NCBI GenBank assembly: GCA_017412605.1
Contig: JAFPWY010000009.1
Location: 62,001-126,000, forward strand
DNA length: 64,000 nt
Source: Fibrobacter sp.
GTDB taxonomy: Bacteria > Fibrobacterota > Fibrobacteria > Fibrobacterales > Fibrobacteraceae
Direction: 5' to 3'
In this document: positions 24,464 to 33,214 of the stretch, in pieces
Layout of the letters: each line of letters opens with the position of its first letter
Numbering within the stretch: position 1 is the stretch's first letter
The notes under the pieces: model-generated
Databases searched by the model: none
Seen by the model: only the letters and a program-made list of their open reading frames with translations
Told to the model about the DNA's origin: nothing
Made by a program: the position numbers and the translations under genes

Positions 24464-25402
24464 ATGAGGTGGTTCAGTTTCTTGTTCGTTTTCCTGTTCA
24501 TGGCGTGTTCGAGCGATGCTGCGTCGCAGGCTGTGCCGAAGGTTTCAAGCAAAGGAGATTCAAGCGTGCAGAGTAGCAAAGGGGCTGCCCCAACGATCAA
24601 GTTGAATTCGGGTTTCGATATGCCGATTCTCGGGCTTGGCACTTGGACTTTGCGCGGCAAGGTGGCTGAAGACGCAGTCTATGTCGCCATCAAGAACGGG
24701 TATCGATTGATTGATACGGCAAAATATTACGACAACGAAGAAGCCGTGGGTAGGGGAATCCGCCGGGCGATTGACGATGGGCTCGTGAAGCGCGAAGATT
24801 TGTTCGTGACGTCGAAACTGGTGCCGTGGAGCAACTCCTTGGACGAAGACATCGACGACTCACTCGAAAAACTGGGGCTCGAATATATTGATTTGATGCT
24901 GTTGCACCAGCACGGGAGCGATGCCGAGGACAAGGCGGTTTACAAGGCTATGGAACGTGCTGTGAAGGCGAAGAAGATCCGTTCCATCGGCATATCGAAT
25001 TACTACACCGAAAAGACGGCGAAGCGCTTTTTTGCCGATTTCGAAATCAAACCTGCCGTGGTGCAGAACGAGAACCATGTATTTTACCAGAACACGGACT
25101 TCAAGGAATACGCAAAACGCTATGGCGCTGTGGTGGAATCTTATTACCCGCTGGGCGGGCGCGGCCACACCGAAGACGTCTTGGGGAACAAGGTTGTCGC
25201 AAAGATAGCGAAGGCTCACGGGAAATCGGCCGCACAGGTGGTGTTGCGCTGGCATGTGCAATCGGGCTATATTGCCATTCCGGGCTCCAAGAACCCTGAC
25301 CACATCGCAGAAAACATATCAATTTTCGACTTCGAGTTGACAGACGAAGAAATGAAGCAAATAGCCTCCTTAAATACGGGACACCGCTACGAGAATTGGT
25401 GA
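24464..25402 (+). CDS. Aldo-keto reductase lipoprotein
   Basis: A lipobox (LFMACSSD) is followed by a Ser-rich spacer and a complete AKR barrel: LIDTAKYYDNE (Asp, Tyr), VTSKLVPW (Lys), LMLLHQHG (His) and AIPGSKNPDHIAENI (NADPH site). It is a second extracytoplasmic AKR, distinct from the one at 22094-23026. A LysR-type operator lies just upstream. Location outside the cytoplasm raises the question of its reductant. Confidence 0.9.
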   Translation: MRWFSFLFVFLFMACSSDAASQAVPKVSSKGDSSVQSSKGAAPTIKLNSGFDMPILGLGTWTLRGKVAEDAVYVAIKNGYRLIDTAKYYDNEEAVGRGIRRAIDDGLVKREDLFVTSKLVPWSNSLDEDIDDSLEKLGLEYIDLMLLHQHGSDAEDKAVYKAMERAVKAKKIRSIGISNYYTEKTAKRFFADFEIKPAVVQNENHVFYQNTDFKEYAKRYGAVVESYYPLGGRGHTEDVLGNKVVAKIAKAHGKSAAQVVLRWHVQSGYIAIPGSKNPDHIAENISIFDFELTDEEMKQIASLNTGHRYENW

Positions 25403-25426
25403 AAATCGTCAAAATTTTAGTCAAAC

Positions 25427-25453
25427 TGGATAAAAAAGTATGTTTTTTATCCA
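25427..25453 (+). terminator. AT-rich hairpin after the AKR lipoprotein gene
   Basis: A perfect 11-bp inverted repeat (TGGATAAAAAA / TTTTTTATCCA) with a 5-base loop lies 25 bp after the stop. The stem is weak (AT-rich), so termination strength is uncertain. Confidence 0.45.
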
Positions 25454-25610
25454 ATACAATGCATTTATTGAATAAAAAAACGTTTTGGGGCTAAATTTTT
25501 GTATATTATCCCCTAGCGGATTTCCGCCTGCAAGCCACGTTCGACTAGAAAAGTCGGCTATTTGGTATATCCCCAATGGAAATTGGGGTTTTAATCCATC
25601 AACTAGTTCC

Positions 25611-25790
25611 ATTTTGGAACTAGTTCAAAAAGAAGGTCGTCGGGTGGTAAAGCGTCCCGTAACGCTTTACAATCTCGATATGATTATTTCTGTGGGCTTT
25701 CGAGTCAATACGCAACGCGGTATCAAGTTTCGCCGCTGGGCAAACCAGGTTCTCAAGGAATACATGCTCAAGGGTTACGCCATAAACCAC
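25611..25790 (+). pseudogene. RhuM family protein fragment
   Basis: The frame encodes ELVQKEGRRVVKRPVTLYN, LDMIISVGFRVNTQRG and KFRRWANQVLKEYMLKGYA. This is the conserved middle part of RhuM-like proteins (normally over 300 aa). Sequence on both sides of this ~60-residue core does not continue the family, so both ends are lost. It lies in the gap between the AKR gene and a LysR gene and is probably a relic of a mobile or restriction-associated gene. Confidence 0.7.
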
Positions 25791-25813
25791 ATTTTAATTC
25801 AAAATAGCCCCAC

Positions 25814-25830
25814 TATTCACTTGACGCATA
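25814..25830. promoter_or_regulatory. LysR-type operator site G (imperfect)
   Basis: TATTCA-CTTGA-CGCATA, 38 bp upstream of the LysR gene at 25868. One arm is degenerate, as is common for autoregulatory LysR sites. Confidence 0.45.
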
Positions 25831-25867
25831 GCGAATTTATTATATTCTCCCCCAAAAGGGGCTTTTT

Positions 25868-26671
25868 ATGTTTGTCGAGACCTACATTTTGCGATTGCTG
25901 GCCGGGTTCCTGGAATACGGGACACTTTCTGCCGTTGCGGACAAGCTCTACACTTCGCAGCCGGCGGTGAGTCGCGCGTTCAAGAAGCTGGAAGACGAAA
26001 TAGGCGCACCTCTCTTTGAGCGCAAAAAGAACCGCATCGAGCTGAACGAGAAGGGACGCACGGTTGCCGAATACGCGAAGCGCATCATGGACTTGCAAAG
26101 CGAGATGATGGAAAAGGTGAGCCCGCAGGGGGCGGGCACGCGCACGTTCTCCATCGCGTCGGTGGCCATTCTCCCCGCCATGCGCATGGTGCAGGAACTG
26201 CAGGAGAAATACCCCGGCGCGCAGGTCACTTACGAGATCATCGACAACGAGGCGGGCGTGCTGAAGGCGCTGAACGAAGGCACAGCGGATATCGGCATCA
26301 CGCTTAAGGCCCCACGTGCAAAGAAGTACCGTGCCGAAAAATACATGCAGGAGCGGCTCTCGATCGCACTTCCCAAGAAGCACCCGCTTGCCAAGCGAAA
26401 ATCCATCCGGCTCCGGGAACTCAAGGGCGAGACCATCATCCAGCGCAGCAACGTAGGGTTCTGGGAGCAGGTCAAGCGCAAGAAGATTCCCGACGCCACC
26501 TTCATCAAGCACGACAGCACGAAAGGCATTTCAAAGCTCATCGAGCAGTCTTCGCTGTTGACATTCGTTTCGGACCAGAAGTTCGATTACGACATTCCCA
26601 AGAGCCGCAAGATTGTGCCGCTCGCCGACCGCGAAATGAACGTGGAATTTTTCAAGGTGACGCTGGCATAG
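25868..26671 (+). CDS. LysR family transcriptional regulator
   Basis: N-terminal HTH: LRLLAGFLEYGTLSAVADKL, SQPAVSRAFKKLEDEIG. The effector domain begins FSIASVAILPAMR. At 267 aa it is shorter than the usual ~300. It is convergent with the amidohydrolase operon (3-bp gap). It is one of two LysR proteins in the window that could bind the TATGCN-N5-NGCATA sites. Confidence 0.9.
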   Translation: MFVETYILRLLAGFLEYGTLSAVADKLYTSQPAVSRAFKKLEDEIGAPLFERKKNRIELNEKGRTVAEYAKRIMDLQSEMMEKVSPQGAGTRTFSIASVAILPAMRMVQELQEKYPGAQVTYEIIDNEAGVLKALNEGTADIGITLKAPRAKKYRAEKYMQERLSIALPKKHPLAKRKSIRLRELKGETIIQRSNVGFWEQVKRKKIPDATFIKHDSTKGISKLIEQSSLLTFVSDQKFDYDIPKSRKIVPLADREMNVEFFKVTLA

Positions 26672-26674
26672 AAT

Positions 26675-27712
26675 CTATTTCCCGCTGGTCGCCTTATCGC
26701 CAAACAGCGTGCGGGCATTGCCTTCAAGAATCATATCGTAATAGGGCGCAAGGTCGGCCTCTTTTTTCAGGTATGCCTTGAGCCGTTCGATGCTCGCGGT
26801 TAGCACCTTGGGTGCCACGTAGGGATAATCGGAGCCGTAAAGCAGGTGGTCGAGCGTGGTGATGGTAAGCATCATGCGGATGGTCTCCGCGGAGTGCGCT
26901 CCGGCAAGGTCGTAATAGAGCGAGGCCAGGTTCTTTTCCCAGTCGATTTTCCCGATGAGCTTGTTCTGCTGCATCACGGGAATCAGCGACTTCATGCGGG
27001 GCAACGCGAGCGGGAGATACGCGCCGCAATGGGGCACCACCACTTTCACGTTCGGGTAGCGAGCCAGCACGTTCCTAGAAATCATGTTGGTGACGGCACG
27101 GGTCGTTTCGGAAAGGTACTCCTGCATGGCAAGCGGGGTCTGCTTCATTACGTCATTATTGACGGGCTCCGGCCTGTGAGGGTGCAGAATCACGACGGCG
27201 TGCTTTTTATTCAGGTAGTCAAACAGGGGGTCCAGTTCGGGTGCGCCCAGGTACTGCCCCTTTACGTTGGTCGCAAGCTTGACGCAGTCGGCCTTGAGCG
27301 TATCGAGGGCGTAAGCCGCTTCGGCGATGGACTTTTTCACGTCGGGCAGCGGAAGTGCCGCGCAGTACATGAACCGACCGGGGTGTTGCTTTTTCAGGGA
27401 TGTTCCGACCTCGTTCACCTTGCGGATGATTGAGGCGCTTTCGTTCGCGTCGCCGAAATAGGGCTGCGGGGCAGCGAGCGTCAAAACAGAGGTTTGCACC
27501 TGGGCTTCGTCCATCCATTTCAGGTGGGCGCTCACGTCCCATTTGGGGAGCGGAAAACCTTCGTCCAGCAGAGCGTTATGCTTTTGCAAATTGGCCAAAT
27601 AATCCGCTGGAATCACGTGGGAATGAACGTCGATGGCACCGCCGGCAAAGGCGGCCGCGGCCAGGGAGGTTGTCAAAACAACGCTTGCAGCTAAAAGTTT
27701 TTTGAAATTCAT
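26675..27712 (-). CDS. Exported amidohydrolase family 2 (ACMSD-like) protein
   Basis: A signal peptide (MNFKKLLAASVVLTTSLAAAAF) precedes a metal-dependent TIM-barrel: AIDVHSHVIP (first His pair), VILHPHRPEP, VVPHCGAYLPL and LLYGSDYPYV (late Asp). The family includes aminocarboxymuconate-semialdehyde decarboxylase and related decarboxylases. The ATG at 27712 overlaps the stop of the flavodoxin gene (ATGA). It is third in the ABM monooxygenase-flavodoxin-amidohydrolase operon. Confidence 0.88.
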   Translation of the reverse strand: MNFKKLLAASVVLTTSLAAAAFAGGAIDVHSHVIPADYLANLQKHNALLDEGFPLPKWDVSAHLKWMDEAQVQTSVLTLAAPQPYFGDANESASIIRKVNEVGTSLKKQHPGRFMYCAALPLPDVKKSIAEAAYALDTLKADCVKLATNVKGQYLGAPELDPLFDYLNKKHAVVILHPHRPEPVNNDVMKQTPLAMQEYLSETTRAVTNMISRNVLARYPNVKVVVPHCGAYLPLALPRMKSLIPVMQQNKLIGKIDWEKNLASLYYDLAGAHSAETIRMMLTITTLDHLLYGSDYPYVAPKVLTASIERLKAYLKKEADLAPYYDMILEGNARTLFGDKATSGK

Positions 27713-28449
27713 AGAACGTCTTCCAGCCATTTTTCGATTTCTTCGCGACTGGTACCGATGGCGAAGCGCTTGCTTTCGAGCCAGGTGGAATTGGGCGTGA
27801 GTTCCTGCAGCAGCTTGGCGCTTTGGCCCAGCGGGCTTGAAGCCGACGTGCAGAAGGTGAGCAAGGTCTTGCCCGAAAAGTCGTAGCTTTCGAGGAACGT
27901 GCTTATGATGCGGGGAGCAATCCCGTGCCATATCGGGTGCGCGATGATGACGGTATCGTACTCGTCCATGTTCTCAACAGCGGTTGCGATTTCGGGGCGG
28001 GCAGATTCGTCTTTCTGTTCGCGGTCGGCACGGCAGTCCGTATAGTAGGCGATGTCTTCGTCGGTGTAAGGAATTTTCGCGGTGATTTCGAATAATGTTG
28101 CGCCTAGGTATTCCGCAGCATATTCGGCCAGTGGCTTGGTGTTGCCCGTTCTGGAGAAGTAAGCCACGAGTGTTTTGCCACGGGGTTTAGTCGCCGTTGT
28201 CGTGGAACTGGATGTCGCCGAACTTGAATTGGCCGAACTGCTCGAAACGGTTGATTCCGAACTTGAAGAAGTTTCGTTCTTTGAAGTCGCGGAGCTTGAA
28301 GTCGCGGAACTTTTGCCATCTTGCGAGACACTGGATTCGACAGCTTCTTCAGTGCCTGCGGGAGAAGACGAGCCATCGTCGGAACACGCAGCAAAGAGGC
28401 TCAAAAACAGAGCCAGTAGCAATGTCGAAAACAACGCGGGCGATTTCAT
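27709..28449 (-). CDS. Flavodoxin-domain lipoprotein with Ser/Thr linker
   Basis: A lipobox (LFAACSDD) is followed by a ~65-residue Ser/Thr-rich linker and a flavodoxin domain: LVAYFSRTGNTKPLAEY (FMN loop), AHPIWHGIAPRII (ring loop) and FCTSASSPLGQS. The linker resembles those of Fibrobacter surface lipoproteins. It is coupled to the following amidohydrolase gene. Confidence 0.88.
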   Translation of the reverse strand: MKSPALFSTLLLALFLSLFAACSDDGSSSPAGTEEAVESSVSQDGKSSATSSSATSKNETSSSSESTVSSSSANSSSATSSSTTTATKPRGKTLVAYFSRTGNTKPLAEYAAEYLGATLFEITAKIPYTDEDIAYYTDCRADREQKDESARPEIATAVENMDEYDTVIIAHPIWHGIAPRIISTFLESYDFSGKTLLTFCTSASSPLGQSAKLLQELTPNSTWLESKRFAIGTSREEIEKWLEDVL

Positions 28450-28453
28450 CGGA

Positions 28454-28855
28454 CTACTTCCTGATGAACTTTTCGTCGGTCTTGGGCATGGTGTTGTCGG
28501 GCGTGAAACGTTCGACAGTCATTTTCAGGTCGTACTTGTCGCGGAGTTTCGCGATGGTCTTCATCATGGGAGATGCGTGGTGCACGTCGATGGCGGCCTG
28601 GTTTTCCCACGCGTCAATCAGTAAGATGGTCTCGGGATCGTCCAGCGACTGGAAATATTCGTAGCGGATGTTGCCCTTCTCGGCACGGATTTTCGCCACC
28701 GTCCCGCTAGAAACCATCTCTTCGGCGAACTTCTTTGCCGCCCCGTTCTTACCCGTATAGCGCAGGTTTACCGTAATGTTGCCCATGGCACTCTCCGCAA
28801 ACACGCTCGCAGCGAGCGCAAGGATTGAAAATAGTGTTAAAAATTTGAGTTTCAT
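28454..28855 (-). CDS. Exported ABM-type (quinol monooxygenase-like) protein
   Basis: A signal peptide ends near VFAES, followed by a ~100-residue antibiotic-biosynthesis-monooxygenase fold: NITVNLRYTGKNG, GNIRYEYFQSLDDPE, LIDAWENQAAIDVHHASP. Members such as YgiN act on quinols. First gene of the operon that includes a flavodoxin lipoprotein and an amidohydrolase, with operator site C about 80 bp upstream. Confidence 0.85.
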   Translation of the reverse strand: MKLKFLTLFSILALAASVFAESAMGNITVNLRYTGKNGAAKKFAEEMVSSGTVAKIRAEKGNIRYEYFQSLDDPETILLIDAWENQAAIDVHHASPMMKTIAKLRDKYDLKMTVERFTPDNTMPKTDEKFIRK

Positions 28856-28932
28856 TTTGCCACTCCGAAATGTTTCATATATAATATAAATATTTTCGGA
28901 GCATGCGCAAAATGCTTAATTTTCATGCTCAG

Positions 28933-28949
28933 TATGCGCGGGACGCATA
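28933..28949. promoter_or_regulatory. LysR-type operator site C
   Basis: TATGCG-CGGGA-CGCATA, perfect 6-bp arms, between the ABM operon promoter and the 3' end of the PAP2 gene. Confidence 0.7.
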
Positions 28950-28957
28950 GTGGAAAA

Positions 28958-29827
28958 TTATATTCTCACGCTGAGCACGGCGCCTTTGGTGTCGTCGTAG
29001 AATAGCGGGGCGATGGTGACCTTGGGCGGGGTCTGCTTTTCGCCGACTTTTTCCTTGTAGAACACGCTACCGATGTACCAGCCGATGGAAGCTCCCATCA
29101 GGGTGCCCGCGACGGCGTCGGAGAACCAGTGGGCTTCGCCTTTTGCGCCGAGCACCATGCTTGTCGCGATATAGCCCGCATACAGGGCGCAGCCTGCCAC
29201 GACAAGAGGCTTGTCGCGGTTGTAGCTTGCGATGCTCATGGCCATGGCAGCGTTGGTCATGGAATGCCCCGAGGGCCAGCCGTAAAAGACGCCGCGCCTA
29301 AAAAATCCCCACTTGAAATCGCGGGAACGCTCGCCGCTATTGAGTTCCGCGTCAGGGTGTTCGCGTGCCGAAATCGCTTTGAGGATGTTGTTGTAGAGGA
29401 ACGCCACGGCGGTGGCCTGCACGGCGACGGCACCGGTGTTGTTCAGCGCTCGGTTATCGCTGATAAAGTACATGTAACCGGGGACGAGTATCGGGAAGAA
29501 CGTCCCCATCATCATGCCGGGAGTGAACGCGATGCCGTAAACAAGCTGGTCCTGACGGGCCGCAAAACGGGCCACCATCAGGTCGTTGTTTTCCATCGAG
29601 AACTTGTACGTGAGCGCACCGCCGAGCATGTGGAATCCGAGCGGCCAGCCGAACGCACTCAGCAGCATGTTATGGCCCAAGTGATCGAACGGAGAAAGCT
29701 TTGGCGCGGTATCGACATTCGCCGAGGTTACTGCGGAATCTGCTTCGACAGCAGCGGAACCCGTGGCACAGGCAAAAGCCCAAACCACCATCCAACGAAG
29801 CGCTATTTTGTCTAGACGAAAAATCAA
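28958..29827 (-). CDS. PAP2-family phosphatase-like membrane protein (copy 1)
   Basis: A signal or anchor segment precedes a multi-helix PAP2 domain. The three signature parts are KAISAREHP, WPSGHSMTNA and GEAHWFSDAVAGTLMG, which supply the phosphate-binding Lys/Arg and the two catalytic His residues. Probable substrates are lipid phosphates such as undecaprenyl-PP or phosphatidate. A close paralogue lies at 44176-44994. It is downstream of a flavodoxin gene (16-bp gap), probably in one operon. Confidence 0.87.
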   Translation of the reverse strand: MIFRLDKIALRWMVVWAFACATGSAAVEADSAVTSANVDTAPKLSPFDHLGHNMLLSAFGWPLGFHMLGGALTYKFSMENNDLMVARFAARQDQLVYGIAFTPGMMMGTFFPILVPGYMYFISDNRALNNTGAVAVQATAVAFLYNNILKAISAREHPDAELNSGERSRDFKWGFFRRGVFYGWPSGHSMTNAAMAMSIASYNRDKPLVVAGCALYAGYIATSMVLGAKGEAHWFSDAVAGTLMGASIGWYIGSVFYKEKVGEKQTPPKVTIAPLFYDDTKGAVLSVRI

Positions 29828-29843
29828 GATTTGACCTCGTTTA

Positions 29844-30461
29844 TTATTTCGAGAGCGCCTTCACCCATTTGCGGACAACGGTTTCGGAATCCTTGACCTT
29901 GCTTCCGCGCACAGAAAGGGCGGTTTTCTTGTCGAATGCGGCGCCCTTCGCCTGCATCAGCTTTTCGAGCGTAGGTAGGCTCCCGGCACCGTCAGAGGAG
30001 CCCTCGTGAGAGAAAAATGCATAGACATTTTTGCCTTGCAAGTTCGCCTGCTTCAGGAATGTCATCACGGGCATCGGCACGTCGTACCACCAGACCGGAA
30101 AGCCGACAAACACGGTCTTGTAACGTTCCATTTCTTTGTCGCTCAAGGAGAGGTTTATCTCGGGATAAATATTTCCGTCCTTTTCCTTTTTGGCGACATC
30201 GACTGTTTCGTTGTAGCTAACAGGGTATTCTTCCTTGCGCAAGATGCGGGCGTAATCGGCTCCGACTTCGTCGGCAATCCAGTGCGCCATGCTCCGCAGG
30301 TGCCCAGACCAGGTGAAATACACCACCAGCACATCGCCTTTTTTCGAGAAATCCGCATCGGCATTCTGGTCGGTCCTGTTGCGTTCGGCGCAGCCTGTCA
30401 AGGAGAGCAGGGCCAGCGCAAGCGTTAAGACAAGAGTAAAAATTCTAGCGAGTTTTTTCAT
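29844..30461 (-). CDS. Flavodoxin lipoprotein
   Basis: The ATG at 30461 gives a lipoprotein signal (LLSLTGCAER); longer frames lack a ribosome site. The flavodoxin domain follows: LVVYFTWSGHLRSMAHWIA (FMN loop), GFPVWWYDVPMPV (ring loop) and FFSHEGSSDGAG. It resembles the exported flavodoxin at 21390 and the fused domain at 17665. Confidence 0.87.
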   Translation of the reverse strand: MKKLARIFTLVLTLALALLSLTGCAERNRTDQNADADFSKKGDVLVVYFTWSGHLRSMAHWIADEVGADYARILRKEEYPVSYNETVDVAKKEKDGNIYPEINLSLSDKEMERYKTVFVGFPVWWYDVPMPVMTFLKQANLQGKNVYAFFSHEGSSDGAGSLPTLEKLMQAKGAAFDKKTALSVRGSKVKDSETVVRKWVKALSK

Positions 30462-30583
30462 GGAATGTTCCTTTTGGCCTATCTTTCTTAAATACAAATT
30501 AGATAAAACATCACCGATTCGCAATAGTAAAATTACGGCTAGAATTAACGATTTTACGGTTCGGAAATTTATATATTGTCAAC

Positions 30584-31048
30584 ATGAAAATTGTTCCTTA
30601 CAACCCAAAGTACCGCAAAGACTTTGTCGAAATGAACCTGGCGTGGATTTCATCCATGTTCAAGGTGGAACCCGAAGACGAACGCGAACTTTCAAGTGTC
30701 GAGACCGCCATCGCGGCAGGTGCGGAAATCTTTTTCGCCGTTGACGACAGCGACAACGTAATGGCATGCTGCATGATCGCCCCTCGCGATTCCGGGGAAT
30801 GGGAAATCATGAAATTCGCCGCCAAGGGCATGTACACGGGAACCGGTGCGGGCAGCGCCTGCCTCAAGGCCTGTATCGAGTACGCCCGCGAAAAACAGGC
30901 GAAAAGCATCGTTCTCGTTTCCAACCGCAGGTGCACGCATGCAATTCACTTATATGAAAAATTCGGCTTTGCGGAAATCCCCGTCAACAAGGAAAAATTC
31001 CCCTACGACCGTGGCGACATCTCCTTTGAAATGAAATTATTCGAGTGA
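30584..31048 (+). CDS. GNAT family N-acetyltransferase
   Basis: A 154-residue GNAT protein with GMYTGTGAGSACLKACIEYA as the acetyl-CoA-binding segment and a C-terminal HAIHLYEKFGFAEIPV. No antitoxin-like partner precedes it, so it is probably a housekeeping or stress acetyltransferase. The substrate is unknown. Confidence 0.87.
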   Translation: MKIVPYNPKYRKDFVEMNLAWISSMFKVEPEDERELSSVETAIAAGAEIFFAVDDSDNVMACCMIAPRDSGEWEIMKFAAKGMYTGTGAGSACLKACIEYAREKQAKSIVLVSNRRCTHAIHLYEKFGFAEIPVNKEKFPYDRGDISFEMKLFE

Positions 31049-31064
31049 TTCGTCAAATCCTTCA

Positions 31065-31964
31065 TCAAAGAAGTTTCGTCACCACCTCACCGATATCGCT
31101 ATCGATGCTTATCGAGCGGGTTCCGATGTCGTCGGGAGCGTAGGCCTGTCCGTAGTTGATGCAGGCGTAGGTGGCGTTCGAATTCAATGCGGTCATTTGC
31201 CAGAACGGGTACTTGATGATTCCGGGGGTGTTCATGCCTACGCCCAGTTCCAGGAACAGCACGTTTCCGCCGCGCATGGCGTTATACCTGTCAAGAAATT
31301 CGCGGTAACGTTTTGCAGCACGATGCCAGCCGTCGTCTTCTACGAAGGTGGAATCGGAACGCAGGTTCATGGACATGGGGCGGCCGCAAATGGGACACCT
31401 GGGCAACAGTTCCGCAGGGACGGTCATGGCGCCGAACAATCCCGTTTCTTCCGAAAATTTCTGGGCATCGAACATGGCACGAATCTGCTTTTCGTTGTCG
31501 TAGGTGCAAAAGTGGCATGGCTTACTGCATTGGAAAAGCCCGTAATCGCCCTGGGTGTAAAAAAGCCGATCCTTGTCAAAGCCCGCCTTTTGAAAACAGT
31601 GGTCCACGTTGGTGGTAAGGACAAAGTAATCCTTACACTGTAGGATTTTCAGGAGGTTTTCGTAGACGGGTTTCGGGGCGGCCATGTAGCGGTTTATCAT
31701 GACATAGCGGCTCCAGAAAGCCCACTTTTCTTCGGGTGTGCCGTAAGGGAAAAAACCGCCGGAATACATGTCCGAAAAGCCGTACTTTACAGAAAAGTCA
31801 GCGAAGTACTTGACAAAGCGTTCCCCGGAATAGGTAAATCCCGCCGATGTCGAAAGTCCAGCGCCCGCGCCCACGACGACGGCATCCGCCCTTGCCAGCG
31901 CCTCTTTCAGTCTCGACACTTCGGCAGAAAAATCATCCGTTGAACTTTTCGAAAATCCGCGCAT
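31065..31964 (-). CDS. SirTM-type sirtuin (protein ADP-ribosyltransferase)
   Basis: A class M sirtuin: GAGAGLSTSAGFTYSGERF binds NAD, TTNVDHCF carries the catalytic-site Asn, and TQGDYGLFQC has Gln where canonical sirtuins have the deacetylase His. Zinc cysteines are in CSKPCHFC and CPICG. SirTM enzymes ADP-ribosylate a lipoylated GcvH-like protein in other bacteria. The ATG at 31964 has GAGG 6 bp upstream and lies inside the end of the macrodomain gene (32-bp overlap), so the pair is coupled. No gcvH-L or lplA2 gene is nearby. Confidence 0.88.
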   Translation of the reverse strand: MRGFSKSSTDDFSAEVSRLKEALARADAVVVGAGAGLSTSAGFTYSGERFVKYFADFSVKYGFSDMYSGGFFPYGTPEEKWAFWSRYVMINRYMAAPKPVYENLLKILQCKDYFVLTTNVDHCFQKAGFDKDRLFYTQGDYGLFQCSKPCHFCTYDNEKQIRAMFDAQKFSEETGLFGAMTVPAELLPRCPICGRPMSMNLRSDSTFVEDDGWHRAAKRYREFLDRYNAMRGGNVLFLELGVGMNTPGIIKYPFWQMTALNSNATYACINYGQAYAPDDIGTRSISIDSDIGEVVTKLL

Positions 31965-32754
31965 AGATAGCCTCGTCCTTTTCGCTGAAAACGTTAAAGA
32001 CAACCTTCATGGGGCTTTGTGTACGGCGCTTCCATTCCAGCACCGTATCCACCGCGATTTGGGCGGCACGTTCCGGCGGAAAACGGAATACGCCTGTGGA
32101 AATGCAGCAGAAGGCGACGGATTCCACGCCGTTCCGGGCCGCAACTTCGAGACAGTTCCTATAGCACGATTCCAGCAACTCGCAGTCCCGTTCCGTAAGG
32201 CCGTAGCCCACGATTGGCCCCACCGTGTGCAGCACGTATTTGCAGGGCAGGTTGTAGGCCGGCGTGATTTTCGCCTGTCCCGTAGGTTCGGGGTGCCCTT
32301 GCCGTTTCATCAGGGCGTCGCAAGCGCTACGGAGGCGGACCCCCGCGAAGGTATGGATGCAGTTGTCGATACAGCTGTGGCAAGGCTGCCAGCAACCCGT
32401 CATGCCGCTGTTGGCCGCATTCACGATTGCATCCACCCTGAGAGTGGTGATGTCGCCGCGCCACAGGAACAAGTAATCGCCAAACAGGTCGGGCGCACCC
32501 GCACTGAACCGCCTGCCAACACTTTCGATGTCCGCGACATCCGTTATTCCGCGGTCACGGATGGATTCCTGCAGGTATTCGTCCTGAATCCTGTAGAATT
32601 CATCGCTTGCGGGGGCGGTCTCCCGCACGTTCATCAAGGAACGTAGCAGGATTTTCTGTCCTTCGGCGTCCGCGGGGATGGTCGTGCCGCTGTACCTGGG
32701 ACTTTCCGCCAATAGATACTTTATCAGGAATAGTCTGCGCTCTGCTTGGTTCAT
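31933..32754 (-). CDS. SirTM-linked macrodomain protein-ADP-ribose hydrolase
   Basis: A ~90-residue N-terminal helical extension precedes a macrodomain (about 90-270). The ADP-ribose site is seen in VDAIVNAANSGMTGCWQPCH and CCISTGVFRFPPERAA. The inserted CWQPCHSCIDNCIH segment matches the zinc-containing macrodomains paired with SirTM, which reverse SirTM ADP-ribosylation. The start lies within the Rrf2 gene. Confidence 0.9.
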   Translation of the reverse strand: MNQAERRLFLIKYLLAESPRYSGTTIPADAEGQKILLRSLMNVRETAPASDEFYRIQDEYLQESIRDRGITDVADIESVGRRFSAGAPDLFGDYLFLWRGDITTLRVDAIVNAANSGMTGCWQPCHSCIDNCIHTFAGVRLRSACDALMKRQGHPEPTGQAKITPAYNLPCKYVLHTVGPIVGYGLTERDCELLESCYRNCLEVAARNGVESVAFCCISTGVFRFPPERAAQIAVDTVLEWKRRTQSPMKVVFNVFSEKDEAIYARIFEKFNG

Positions 32755-33202
32755 GTTTCCTCCCGGACGGTTCAGGAGCGGTCTTGAGTTGTGCGGCGAG
32801 GCCCTTCAGGGTCGTCTTCTCCAGTTCCATTTCCAGAGCCGTCTGCGCCGAATTCAGGGCCGGGTCCAACAGGCGATGGATGTTCCTGCCTACGGGGCAC
32901 AGCGGATTCGGTTCCGGGTGGAAACTGAAGACGATCCGTTCCTCGTCGTTATCGTTGATGGCCTTGTAGACATCCAGGAGCGTTATCTTGTCGGCTGGCT
33001 GCGCAAGGTGAGAGCCCCCTACGCCAGGAGCCGTCTCAACCAGGCCCGCCTTTTGCAACTGCAAAAGGACCTTGCGGATGATGACCGCATTCACGCCGGT
33101 GCTGCCCGATATGAATTCCGAGGTCACCCGCTCCGCCCCCTCGAAGAAGTGGATACAAAGCAAGGTGTGGACCGCTGCCGTAAAACGAACGCTGACTTTC
33201 AT
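32600..33202 (-). CDS. Rrf2 family transcriptional regulator with extra C-terminal tail
   Basis: The winged-helix domain reads VSVRFTAAVHTLLCIHFFEG, TGVNAVIIRKVLLQLQKAGL and GVGGSHLAQP, of YwnA type, with one Cys in NPLCPVGRN. The family domain should end near residue 140; the last ~55 residues are read in another frame of the macrodomain gene (155-bp overlap) and do not look like Rrf2. The ATG at 33202 is preferred to a TTG at 33211. A palindrome AACAATTGTT at 33215-33224 is a possible autoregulatory site. Confidence 0.82.
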   Translation of the reverse strand: MKVSVRFTAAVHTLLCIHFFEGAERVTSEFISGSTGVNAVIIRKVLLQLQKAGLVETAPGVGGSHLAQPADKITLLDVYKAINDNDEERIVFSFHPEPNPLCPVGRNIHRLLDPALNSAQTALEMELEKTTLKGLAAQLKTAPEPSGRKHEPSRAQTIPDKVSIGGKSQVQRHDHPRGRRRTENPATFLDERAGDRPRKR

Positions 33203-33214
33203 AATCCGCAATTT

